From Dawidia soli (GTDB lineage: Bacteria; Bacteroidota; Bacteroidia; Cytophagales; Cyclobacteriaceae), in the NCBI RefSeq assembly GCF_018598185.1, contig NZ_JAHESC010000007.1, positions 62,001 through 126,000 of the forward strand: 64,000 nt of DNA. Reading direction: 5' to 3'. The position numbers and the translations under genes are program-made. Below the pieces are notes generated by a model, which was not told the origin of the DNA, did not search any database, and saw nothing but the letters and a program-made list of their open reading frames with translations. Positions 16,669 through 23,974 of this stretch are shown here, piece after piece (within the stretch, counting starts at the first letter, position 1; every line of letters starts with the position of its first letter).

Positions 16669-17295
16669 ATGAAACTTACCGATGCTCTATCGGCAACTGT
16701 GCAACAGCTTACGCAGGAATTTGATCAGATACCTGCCGAACGGAGGCCGGTTATTGGTGAACTGACGCAGTTCGTCCGGGAAAAGCTCGATGCGACCAGG
16801 CCCGTGTATTTGAATTTTATATGCACGCACAATTCCCGCAGAAGCCATCTTTCACAGATATGGGCGCAGGTTGCCGCGTATTATTATGGCATACCGGATG
16901 TGCATTGCTATTCAGGAGGGACAGAGGCCACGGCATTTAATCCCCGGGCGGTTAAGGCCATGCGGGAAGCCGGCTTTTCCATCGAAGTCGGCAAGGATGG
17001 CGATAACCCGGTGTATCATGTAAAGTTTGCAGACGATGCCCCGGCGATAACGGCTTTTTCAAAGAAGTATGATGATCCATTCAATCATAACCAGGACTTT
17101 GCGGCCGTCATGACCTGCTCGGATGCGGATGACAATTGCCCGGTGGTACTGGGGGCTACAAAGCGTATAGCGCTGCGGTACGATGATCCGAAAGAGTTTG
17201 ACGGCACGGAGCGCGAGGCGGCGAAGTACGCAGAACGGGTACGACAGATCGGACGGGAGATTTTGTTTGCTTTCTCACAAGTGAAGAACTCATGA
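16669..17295 (+). CDS. arsC: low-molecular-weight phosphatase-type arsenate reductase
   Basis: The ATG at 16669 gives 208 residues; an in-frame extension to 16561 runs back through arsR and is rejected. The N-terminal loop NFICTHNSRRSHLSQIW contains the Cys-X5-Arg-Ser active site of the LMW protein-tyrosine-phosphatase fold used by thioredoxin-coupled arsenate reductases. A further Cys pair in VMTCSDADDNC, about 90 residues later, could serve as the relay thiols. The predicted reaction is arsenate to arsenite. The stop overlaps the start of the broken ACR3 gene by 4 bp (ATGA), a typical ars operon junction. Confidence 0.85.
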   Translation: MKLTDALSATVQQLTQEFDQIPAERRPVIGELTQFVREKLDATRPVYLNFICTHNSRRSHLSQIWAQVAAYYYGIPDVHCYSGGTEATAFNPRAVKAMREAGFSIEVGKDGDNPVYHVKFADDAPAITAFSKKYDDPFNHNQDFAAVMTCSDADDNCPVVLGATKRIALRYDDPKEFDGTEREAAKYAERVRQIGREILFAFSQVKNS

Positions 17296-17617
17296 GTTCG
17301 GGTAAACGACTGGATTCCTGGACAGGTTCCTGACGCTGTGGATATTCCTGGCGATGCTCGCGGGCGTGATATTGGGTAACGTGCTGCCGGTCGAGAACGT
17401 AATGAACCACTTCCAGGTGGGAACGACCAACGTGCTGATAGCGGTGGGGTTGATTGTGATGATGTATCCTCCACTGGCGAAGGTGCGGTATGAGCACTTG
17501 GGAAAGGTATTCAGGAATGTAAAAGTGATCGGGCTGTCGCTGGTTTTGAACTGGGTGGTGGGACCGCTGCTGATGTTCTTGCTGGCGGTGTTGTTCCTGC
17601 ATGACAAGCCGGAGTAC
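17292..17617 (+). pseudogene. ACR3-type arsenite efflux permease, frameshifted and truncated
   Basis: From ATG 17292 the frame reads MSSGKRLD and stops at once. In another frame the sequence continues [20 protein letters not shown], exactly the ACR3 N-terminus, so one base is missing near codon 8. Homology then runs through [20 protein letters not shown] (including the conserved MMYPPLAKV segment) to FLHDKPEY near 17617. There it ends abruptly after about 105 of the usual ~350 residues, replaced by an unrelated 29-codon tail. About three transmembrane helices remain, so no transport is possible. The missing export step leaves the cluster dependent on another pump. Confidence 0.9.
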
Positions 17618-17654
17618 AGTGCTTTTGGAACGCCGGAGCGAAATGGTGGGAGTT

Positions 17655-17668
17655 TAGTTGCGTCTTTT
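17655..17668. repeat. 14-bp direct repeat, left copy
   Basis: TAGTTGCGTCTTTT occurs here, between the ACR3 breakpoint and sigZ, and again at 18252-18265 at the end of sigZ. Two identical 14-mers within 600 bp are unlikely by chance. Confidence 0.7.
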
Positions 17669-17717
17669 CAGGACCGGTTCCGTCAAGAGGGTATGAACCT
17701 GGATTAAATCGTATTCT

Positions 17718-18254
17718 ATGGACTCAGCTGTCGGTATTAATTTGAGCTTCTTTCAGGAGGAACTGAAAGGTTTTGTTTATAGGCGCGTCAAGGATCGGGC
17801 GCTGACGGAAGATATTGTGCACGATGTTTTTATAAAGGTGCAGACCAGGATCGGGCAGTTGCATGAACAACAAAAGCTGACGAGCTGGATCTACCAGATC
17901 ACACAAAATACGATCGTCGATCATTTCAGGAAGGAGTCGCGAAGCCTCCATGCAGACGATCTGGACTGGGAGAACGATGTACCGAACTTCAATGAATGCG
18001 TGACGCGATGCTTACAGGATATGATGGGTACCCTTCCGGACAAATACCGGGAGGCTATTCAGTTGGCCGACGTAGACAACCTGCCGCAGCTCGCGCTGGC
18101 GAAACGGTTGGGGATATCGTACTCGGGCGCAAAGTCAAGGGTGCAACGGGCACGGCAGATGTTGAAAGAGAAAATGGACGAGACGCTGATCGTGAAGACG
18201 GACTCGTATGGAAATGTGATCGTTTGCGAGGACCGTGGAAGTTGTTGTAGATAG
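17718..18254 (+). CDS. sigZ: SigZ-like ECF sigma factor with a cysteine-rich C-terminus
   Basis: The product is 178 residues. Sigma region 2 is at about 10-75 (DRALTEDIVHDVFIKVQ and the helix KLTSWIYQITQNTIVDHFRK). Region 4 is at about 105-160 (LPDKYREAIQLADVDNLPQL then AKRLGISYSGAKSRVQRAR). The C-terminal tail ends VCEDRGSCCR, adding three Cys that ordinary ECF factors lack. SigZ-type factors are often found in ars clusters of Bacteroidota. Here it follows the broken ACR3 gene, with no FecR or other anti-sigma next to it. I infer that the thiol tail may sense the metalloid directly. Confidence 0.82.
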   Translation: MDSAVGINLSFFQEELKGFVYRRVKDRALTEDIVHDVFIKVQTRIGQLHEQQKLTSWIYQITQNTIVDHFRKESRSLHADDLDWENDVPNFNECVTRCLQDMMGTLPDKYREAIQLADVDNLPQLALAKRLGISYSGAKSRVQRARQMLKEKMDETLIVKTDSYGNVIVCEDRGSCCR

Positions 18255-18265
18255 TTGCGTCTTTT
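18252..18265. repeat. 14-bp direct repeat, right copy
   Basis: Second copy of TAGTTGCGTCTTTT, beginning at the sigZ stop codon. Together the copies bracket sigZ, as might be left by a duplication or a deletion event that also removed the rest of ACR3. Confidence 0.7.
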
Positions 18266-18303
18266 GATGCGATGTGCCGTCTCGGAAACAAAATGTATAC
18301 GAG

Positions 18304-19209
18304 ATGAAAAAGCACAATTTACTTCTTCTATTTCTGTTGACCTGCATATATGCCAGCGCACAGAAGAATGCAGGCCGGCCGCTCGAGCCGTTAAGTGATC
18401 ATTACAAGGAACTTCAAGCTTTGCCGGCGACACCTAACCCGGCACGGGCCTGGATGGATACAGTCCGGTATCCGGCGACGGAGTATAGTGGTTCTATTGT
18501 TTACCTGCTGGTAAAACCGCATTATCTCACAGATGCCCAGGTGAAGGCGTTGAGCGAAAGCGTAAAATTTCCGGCAAATAGTTCGGACCAGGTGCGCAAG
18601 GAACTCGACTATATGCTGGACCTGCAAAGCAAGCGAACAGATGAACAGGTAAAGCGCGTGACCTTTCTTGGCGATATTGGTTACTGGCCCTCGGTTAACC
18701 AGGTGCCTACGCACGTGCAGTATCAGCAAAACCTGAAGGACCTGTTCTTTGAGGGCCGGGAATTGATGGGAGAAGCCATCAACGCCGGGAATTTCCCAAA
18801 GGTATCAAAGCTTTTGCAGGGTGTCATGCAAGACATGCGGATTATGGAGTTTACGATCAAGTATAAGCTGTTACGGGCCCGGCCGTATCACCTCGAACCG
18901 AAACTACAGCCGCTGATGAAGATCAATTCACCTTCGTTTGCGAGCGGGCATACGCTATGGGCATTCCTGCAGGCGTTCACCTGGAGCGAGGTGATACCAG
19001 AGAAACGAAAGGACTTTGTAGCATTGGCGGAAGAGATACGCCGGTCACGGGAGATCATGGGCATTCACTATCCAAGTGATAACGAAGCTTCGCGGCAGTT
19101 GTCACATCGGATGTTACAGTACTACCTGAACAATCCCGCCTTTCAGAGGGATCTGCGCGAGGCCGTGGCGGAATGGAACGTGGTGTCGCCAACGCTGGTT
19201 CGTAGGTAG
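18304..19209 (+). CDS. exported PAP2-family acid phosphatase
   Basis: The ATG at 18304 gives 301 residues with a clear signal peptide (MKKHNLLLLFLLTCIYASAQ). The three PAP2/class A acid-phosphatase motifs are present: KYKLLRARPY, SPSFASGHT and SREIMGIHYPSD. The catalytic His pair and phosphate-binding Lys, Arg and Ser are therefore intact. It should hydrolyse phosphomonoesters or lipid phosphates in the periplasm. It lies 49 bp after sigZ in the same direction, so it may be a SigZ or ArsR target; a link to arsenic is not established and phosphate supply is one possible reason. Confidence 0.88.
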   Translation: MKKHNLLLLFLLTCIYASAQKNAGRPLEPLSDHYKELQALPATPNPARAWMDTVRYPATEYSGSIVYLLVKPHYLTDAQVKALSESVKFPANSSDQVRKELDYMLDLQSKRTDEQVKRVTFLGDIGYWPSVNQVPTHVQYQQNLKDLFFEGRELMGEAINAGNFPKVSKLLQGVMQDMRIMEFTIKYKLLRARPYHLEPKLQPLMKINSPSFASGHTLWAFLQAFTWSEVIPEKRKDFVALAEEIRRSREIMGIHYPSDNEASRQLSHRMLQYYLNNPAFQRDLREAVAEWNVVSPTLVRR

Positions 19210-19223
19210 GTATTGAACGACGA

Positions 19224-19256
19224 AGTGAGGATCCCGGTGATCCTCACTTTTTTTGT
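19224..19256. terminator. terminator between the convergent phosphatase and cysteine-peptide genes
   Basis: A perfect 10-bp stem AGTGAGGATC/GATCCTCACT with a 5-nt loop (19224-19248) is followed by a run of seven T on the plus strand. The minus-strand gene stops 13 bp further on. Confidence 0.9.
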
Positions 19257-19260
19257 TGTA

Positions 19261-19461
19261 CTATTTAGTGCAGCATGCACTGCCGTCCGCGGGCTGTACG
19301 CAGCATGCGCCGTTGTTTTCATCGCTGGATTTGCTGGGCTCACAGCAAGCGGTCGCATCTGCTTTGGTAGGAGTACAACAGCGTGGGGCCAATGCTTCTG
19401 TAGCAGGCGGCGTTACGTTGCTTTTTGAGATCACCGGGATGTTTTCAAGTGTTGTTTTCAT
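19261..19461 (-). CDS. small peptide with four vicinal cysteine pairs
   Basis: The product is 66 residues, mostly Ala, Ser, Thr and Pro, with four CC pairs: PRCCTP, ACCEPS, ACCVQP and a C-terminal ACCTK. It has no signal peptide or hydrophobic segment. Regular CC pairs suit tight binding of As(III), Cd, Zn or Cu in a metallothionein-like way. The gene starts 12 bp after the ArsO-like gene on the same strand, so the two are one operon. No named family recognised; the role in metalloid buffering or delivery is an inference from composition and context. Confidence 0.7.
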   Translation of the reverse strand: MKTTLENIPVISKSNVTPPATEALAPRCCTPTKADATACCEPSKSSDENNGACCVQPADGSACCTK

Positions 19462-19473
19462 ATGGTTGGCGTT

Positions 19474-20805
19474 TTAGATCCGTTCATTACAGCATGACGC
19501 AACAGCCTGCTGACGTGGCGGTGTTCCACAGCATGCCGCCGCATGGACATTGCTTACGTTACATACACCCGTCTCGGGTAAGTCGAGCTCAACGTTTTGG
19601 GCTGCCTCCATATCGCCATCAATGTAGGCGGCAATGGAGCGTACTTGCTCGTAGCCTGTGGCCATGAGGAATGTCGGGGCGCGGCCGTAGCTTTTGGAGC
19701 CGGCAATGTAAAAGCCGCTGTCGGGGTGGCGGAGCTCTTTTTCGCCGTGGGGCCGTACAGTGCCGCAGCTATGGATGTTGGGGTCTATAAGATCGGCGAT
19801 GGCGGCAACGCTTTCGAGGGACGGATCGATGCTGAGGCGAACTTCGCGCAAGAAGGTGAAGTCGGGCCGGGAGCCGGTGTTGCTGATGATCTCGTCGATG
19901 CCGGGCAATGCGAGCGTATCGTCGTGTTGCAGGCCTATGATAGAAAGCCGACTACCCATGTTGACAATCTGCTGGATATGAAAGGGGGTATACAGGCTGA
20001 CGCGGTTCCCGTCAACCAGACGCGCTATCCGGATGCCGAGAGCACCGCGCGCTTCGAGGGCATCGTTCTCCCTTCCGCCATATACGTCATGGACATTGTT
20101 TTTGCGCAGCACCCAATGGATTTCTGTATCGTGGTACAGCTCTTTGAGCCTGTCAAGCTCGAGCACGGCGTTGATGGATGAGTGGCCGCTGCCGACGACA
20201 AGCACACTTTTATTTTTGTAACGGTCAATGTGGTCGTTCAAAATATCGGGTATGCCGTAAAAGATTTTGTCGGCATTCTCTTGCTCGCCGATAGCAAACG
20301 TTCCTCCCGAACCGACGGGGTTGGGTGAGCTCCAGGTACCGGATGTGTCGATGACGGCCTTTGCTTCATAGTGATGGACCTGGCCGTTGTGAATCACCTG
20401 GACGGTATACGGCAGGCGCTCGCGACCGGCGGTTTTCATTTTGTCGAGGCCGCGGCGGCCGATAGTCGTGACTTTGCTTTGAAGGCGGATATGCGGTTTG
20501 AGGGCGGCGAGTCCGGCGAGTGGCTTAAAGTATTGGTGGTAGAGCTCCCAGCCGGTGGGGATTGCATCCGAGTCCGGACTTTGCCACGGGGTTTGCTCAA
20601 GCAATTGGCGGGCCGCTTTGTCGATAGCATAACGCCACGGAGAGAATACACGAATGTGGTTCCAGGTCAGGATATTGGCGGCGACAGTGCGGCCGGCTTC
20701 GAAAAGCAAAAAGGGCTGTTTCCTGATCGTAAGGTGGGCAGCCGCGGCGAGGCCAACGGGACCGGCGCCAATGATTGCCACGGGAAATGAATTTGTTCTG
20801 TCCAT
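19474..20805 (-). CDS. arsO: ArsO-like FAD/NAD(P)-dependent oxidoreductase with a CC tail
   Basis: The product is 443 residues. The FAD-binding Rossmann motif is at the N-terminus (VAIIGAGPVGLAAAAHL), a second nucleotide-binding motif is mid-protein (VLVVGSGHSSINAVLEL), and a C-terminal flavoprotein segment reads DSGFYIAGSKSYGRAPTF. This layout fits the flavin-monooxygenase-like ArsO proteins found in ars clusters. The last ~30 residues add two vicinal Cys pairs (AACCGTP and ASCCNERI), absent from ordinary family members and matching the downstream peptide. The substrate is unknown. The gene symbol rests on family and context. The 272-bp gap to the next gene is AT-rich and lacks the arsR-type palindrome. 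Confidence 0.78.
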   Translation of the reverse strand: MDRTNSFPVAIIGAGPVGLAAAAHLTIRKQPFLLFEAGRTVAANILTWNHIRVFSPWRYAIDKAARQLLEQTPWQSPDSDAIPTGWELYHQYFKPLAGLAALKPHIRLQSKVTTIGRRGLDKMKTAGRERLPYTVQVIHNGQVHHYEAKAVIDTSGTWSSPNPVGSGGTFAIGEQENADKIFYGIPDILNDHIDRYKNKSVLVVGSGHSSINAVLELDRLKELYHDTEIHWVLRKNNVHDVYGGRENDALEARGALGIRIARLVDGNRVSLYTPFHIQQIVNMGSRLSIIGLQHDDTLALPGIDEIISNTGSRPDFTFLREVRLSIDPSLESVAAIADLIDPNIHSCGTVRPHGEKELRHPDSGFYIAGSKSYGRAPTFLMATGYEQVRSIAAYIDGDMEAAQNVELDLPETGVCNVSNVHAAACCGTPPRQQAVASCCNERI

Positions 20806-21077
20806 AGTAATAATGCTGTTTGCTTCTAAGACGGTGACTTTTAAAAAAGATGCAAGCGCGTGAATCTTAATTTAATTATTGGGATGACCCCGGACACTAT
20901 GGATTGTGTTTATGAGACACTTCTTCTCTGTGAATAAAAATGTAAAGTCACGATACTTTTTTCGTTATTCAATTGCGTAATTCACATAGGATAAAGAAGG
21001 ATTGTCACTTACAAAGAGATCACCGAGTATCCCGTAGAATACACACTTATTAGCGATCCTCTTAACAGACCCCCGAT

Positions 21078-23537
21078 ATGTCGCGAAACACAAATAAGTT
21101 TATTAACACCATCGACGAGTGTTTAACCAATGGTGTCAGGAACGGAATATTTCAGGTCGCTACGGAAGACGAAAGCTTGAACGGAAGGCAGGTGACGATC
21201 AATGGCAGGCAGGTAGTCAACTTTGGATCGTGTAGCTATTTGGGCCTGGAAATGGATGATCGGCTTAAACAGGGGGCTATTGATGCTACCATGCGGTACG
21301 GCACGCAATATTCCTCCTCGCGTGCTTATTCCTTCTGCCACCTGTATGAAGAATTGGAGTCGCTGTTTTATAAGATCTTCAATAACAACCCGGCCATATT
21401 GGCCGCCACAACCACCCTGGCTCACGTAGCAGCAGTTCCTGTTCTTGTGCAAAGCGACGATCTTGTTATTTTGGATCACCAGGTGCATGGCAGCGTACAA
21501 CTCGCGGCGCAGCTCGCGAAAGCTCAGGGAACACGGGTAGAGATGATCAGGCACAACCGCATGGATATGCTGGAAACGCTGATCAAAGAAAATCCGAACA
21601 AATACAATCGCATCTGGTACATGGCTGATGGGCTGTATTCCATGTACGGAGATTTTGCGCCAATGCAAGACATTGTTTTCCTGATGGAAAAGTATCACAA
21701 TTTCCATTTATACATCGACGATGCGCACGGTATGAGTTGGAAAGGAAAAAATGGCAACGGCTACGTACTCAGCCAAATCCCCATGCACCCCAAAATGGTA
21801 TTGACGACTTCGCTGGCCAAAGGATTTGGGACCGGGGGCGGTGTTACCGTCATGTCGGATAAGGAGATGATGCGAAAAATTCTGACGTGCGGAAGTTCCT
21901 ACACTTTCTCCGGTCCCGTGCAGCCTCCGATGCTTGGAGCTTCTGTTGCGAGTGCTAAAATCCATTTAACGGAAGAGATTGATATATTGCAGAATAGGCT
22001 GAAGAGTAAAATTGAATTAACCAAAGCGATAATAGATCAATATGCTCTCCCATTGGTTTACCCGTCTGACTCGCCCATTTTTTATCTTGCCCTCGGACTG
22101 CCCCGCACCGGCTATAATATGGTAAAGCGGTTGCTACACGATGGCTTCTTCACCAATATCGGCATTTTTCCTGGCGTGCCGGTCAATTGCACCGGACTGC
22201 GGTTGCCGATCACCAACGGGCACACGGAGCAGGATATAAGAAATTTGCTCGAAAGGTTCCATTATCACTTTCCGATGGTGCTGGAAGAAGAAGACATTAG
22301 CCTCGATAAAATAAGTGCCAGCTTTAAAGCACCCTTTACCGAAACGAAAAAACATTTCGCTTCCACGGCATTGACCGGCGAACAGGATACATTTCATGTT
22401 CAGCATGAGACAACGATCCACAACGTAGACCGGGGAATATGGGACAAGCTGTTGGGGCAAAGTACGTATGACTGGGAAGGATGTCGTTTTATGGAAGAAA
22501 CGTTTCGCGACAATGAAGAGGACGAAAATAACTGGCAGCTGCATTATTTGATGATCAGAGACTCGTCTGACAAAGTGATACTGGCGACCTTCTTTACGGA
22601 ATTGATCTGCAAAGATGACATGATCGCGCCGTCTGCGGTTTCAGAGCAGATTGAGGAGATACGAAAAAGATCCAAATACTACCTCACCTCGAAGGTGATC
22701 ATGATGGGTTCTCTGATCACAGAGGGAGAGCATTTGTTTCTGGATCGGAGCCATCCGTTGTGGAGGAAGGCGTTACTGGAAATGATCGTTGTCATGAATG
22801 AGGTGAAACAGAGATCAGGCGCCAGTATGCTTCAATTACGGGATTTGTATAGCGAAGACGACGAAATAGCCGATTTTTTAATTCGGGAAGGTTTTATTAA
22901 AGTAGAAATGCCTGAAACCCATAGGGTGTCCGATGTAAACACATGGCATACCGAAGAGGAATTCATGAAACGATTGTCAGGTCCCGAGCGCTGGCACTTC
23001 CGACGGAAAATCCAGGATAACAAGCATTTTTTTGACGTTTCGATATTGACCGGCGATCAAAAATTGCAAAAAGGAAAGGTCGAGGAATGGTACGGATTGT
23101 ATTCAAACGTAAAAGGGAAGAGCCTTGCTATTAATACGTACCCATTGCCCCACAAATTTTTTGAGAATATAGCCCTGCATCCTTCCTGGGAAATTATTCA
23201 GTTGAGATTAAAACGTGAATATGCTGAGAAGGAGCCGGTCGTGGCGCTGGGGTTCTGCTACCGGTCTGCGCAGAATAATTATGCCATTGTCCTGGTGGGA
23301 CTGGACTACGATTATGTGGTTAGCCACGGTTGCTACCGGCAGACGTTGTACCAGTCGGTTTTGCGTGCAAACGAGTTGCAGTGCAACGTTCACCATATGG
23401 GAATGGACGCCACCATTGAGAAACAGCGATTTGGAGTAGATGTTATTTCTAAAAGTGTTTATATTCAGGCTGACGACAATTTTAACCTGGAATTAATAGC
23501 GACGGTCTATTCTAGAAATACGCATGGAACGACTTAA
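21078..23537 (+). CDS. alpha-oxoamine synthase fused to a FemAB/GNAT-like acyltransferase
   Basis: The product is 819 residues. Residues 1-400 are a PLP-dependent alpha-oxoamine synthase (relatives: 8-amino-7-oxononanoate synthase, serine palmitoyltransferase, CqsA). LDHQVHGS, YIDDAHGMSW and the Schiff-base Lys in VLTTSLAKGFGTGGG are all present, so condensation of an acyl thioester with an amino acid is expected. Residues about 440-815 form a second enzyme of the double-GNAT FemAB/peptidoglycan-acyltransferase type (FRRKIQDNKHF, LGFCYRSAQNNYAIVL, YRQTLYQSVLRANEL), which could N-acylate the aminoketone product. Both start and end are cytosolic. It overlaps the STAS-like gene by 14 nt and heads an operon with a hybrid kinase. 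Substrates are unknown; sphingolipid/sulfonolipid-like or signal-molecule products are the main options. Confidence 0.85.
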   Translation: MSRNTNKFINTIDECLTNGVRNGIFQVATEDESLNGRQVTINGRQVVNFGSCSYLGLEMDDRLKQGAIDATMRYGTQYSSSRAYSFCHLYEELESLFYKIFNNNPAILAATTTLAHVAAVPVLVQSDDLVILDHQVHGSVQLAAQLAKAQGTRVEMIRHNRMDMLETLIKENPNKYNRIWYMADGLYSMYGDFAPMQDIVFLMEKYHNFHLYIDDAHGMSWKGKNGNGYVLSQIPMHPKMVLTTSLAKGFGTGGGVTVMSDKEMMRKILTCGSSYTFSGPVQPPMLGASVASAKIHLTEEIDILQNRLKSKIELTKAIIDQYALPLVYPSDSPIFYLALGLPRTGYNMVKRLLHDGFFTNIGIFPGVPVNCTGLRLPITNGHTEQDIRNLLERFHYHFPMVLEEEDISLDKISASFKAPFTETKKHFASTALTGEQDTFHVQHETTIHNVDRGIWDKLLGQSTYDWEGCRFMEETFRDNEEDENNWQLHYLMIRDSSDKVILATFFTELICKDDMIAPSAVSEQIEEIRKRSKYYLTSKVIMMGSLITEGEHLFLDRSHPLWRKALLEMIVVMNEVKQRSGASMLQLRDLYSEDDEIADFLIREGFIKVEMPETHRVSDVNTWHTEEEFMKRLSGPERWHFRRKIQDNKHFFDVSILTGDQKLQKGKVEEWYGLYSNVKGKSLAINTYPLPHKFFENIALHPSWEIIQLRLKREYAEKEPVVALGFCYRSAQNNYAIVLVGLDYDYVVSHGCYRQTLYQSVLRANELQCNVHHMGMDATIEKQRFGVDVISKSVYIQADDNFNLELIATVYSRNTHGTT

Positions 23538-23952
23538 CTTGAAAGAGTATAAAACAACGTCATTCTGGATGAGTGGGGTGGATGATGCGATCATCTTTTG
23601 GAATTATGCGCCGGGCCTGGAAATGGACATCGCCATTGCCCGGGAGTTGGTTCAGCATCGCCTGGAGTACACCCATGGCAAACCGATGTATGCAATGATC
23701 GACGTAACCAATTTAAAGGCAACCACGAAAGAAGCGCGTGATTTTATGAATAGCAGGGAGGGCGGCCTGAAAGGGCTTTTAGGAGGTGCTTTTTTGTCTA
23801 ATAACGTAGTTTCTACACTTTTGGTGAACCTTTATCTTAAAGTGAGCAGACCTGCCATCCCGGCCCGATTCTTTACCGATCGGGAGGAAGCATTGAGTTG
23901 GTTGTTAAAAATTAAGAAGGAAAACGCCCCACGTAAAGTAAGTACACCATAG
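23524..23952 (+). CDS. SpoIIAA/STAS-like protein
   Basis: The product is 142 residues, soluble, beginning inside the preceding synthase gene (14-nt overlap), so translation is probably coupled. The pattern of a strand, a helix (LEMDIAIARELVQHRLEY), then the strand YAMIDVTNLKATTKEARDFM, a further helix and FTDREEALSWLLKIKKEN matches the Bacteroidota STAS-like group. It resembles the 10440-10832 gene in layout and in its C-terminal motif. Such proteins may bind small ligands or partner proteins. Lying between an enzyme and a kinase, it could link the two. Confidence 0.65.
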   Translation: MERLNLKEYKTTSFWMSGVDDAIIFWNYAPGLEMDIAIARELVQHRLEYTHGKPMYAMIDVTNLKATTKEARDFMNSREGGLKGLLGGAFLSNNVVSTLLVNLYLKVSRPAIPARFFTDREEALSWLLKIKKENAPRKVSTP

Positions 23953-23974
23953 TGCATGCTTTAACACCAATATA

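Noticed and set aside
17292-17400. Programmed frameshift in ACR3
   Set aside because: No slippery heptamer or following structure is seen, and the gene is also truncated 250 codons early, so loss of function is the simpler reading.
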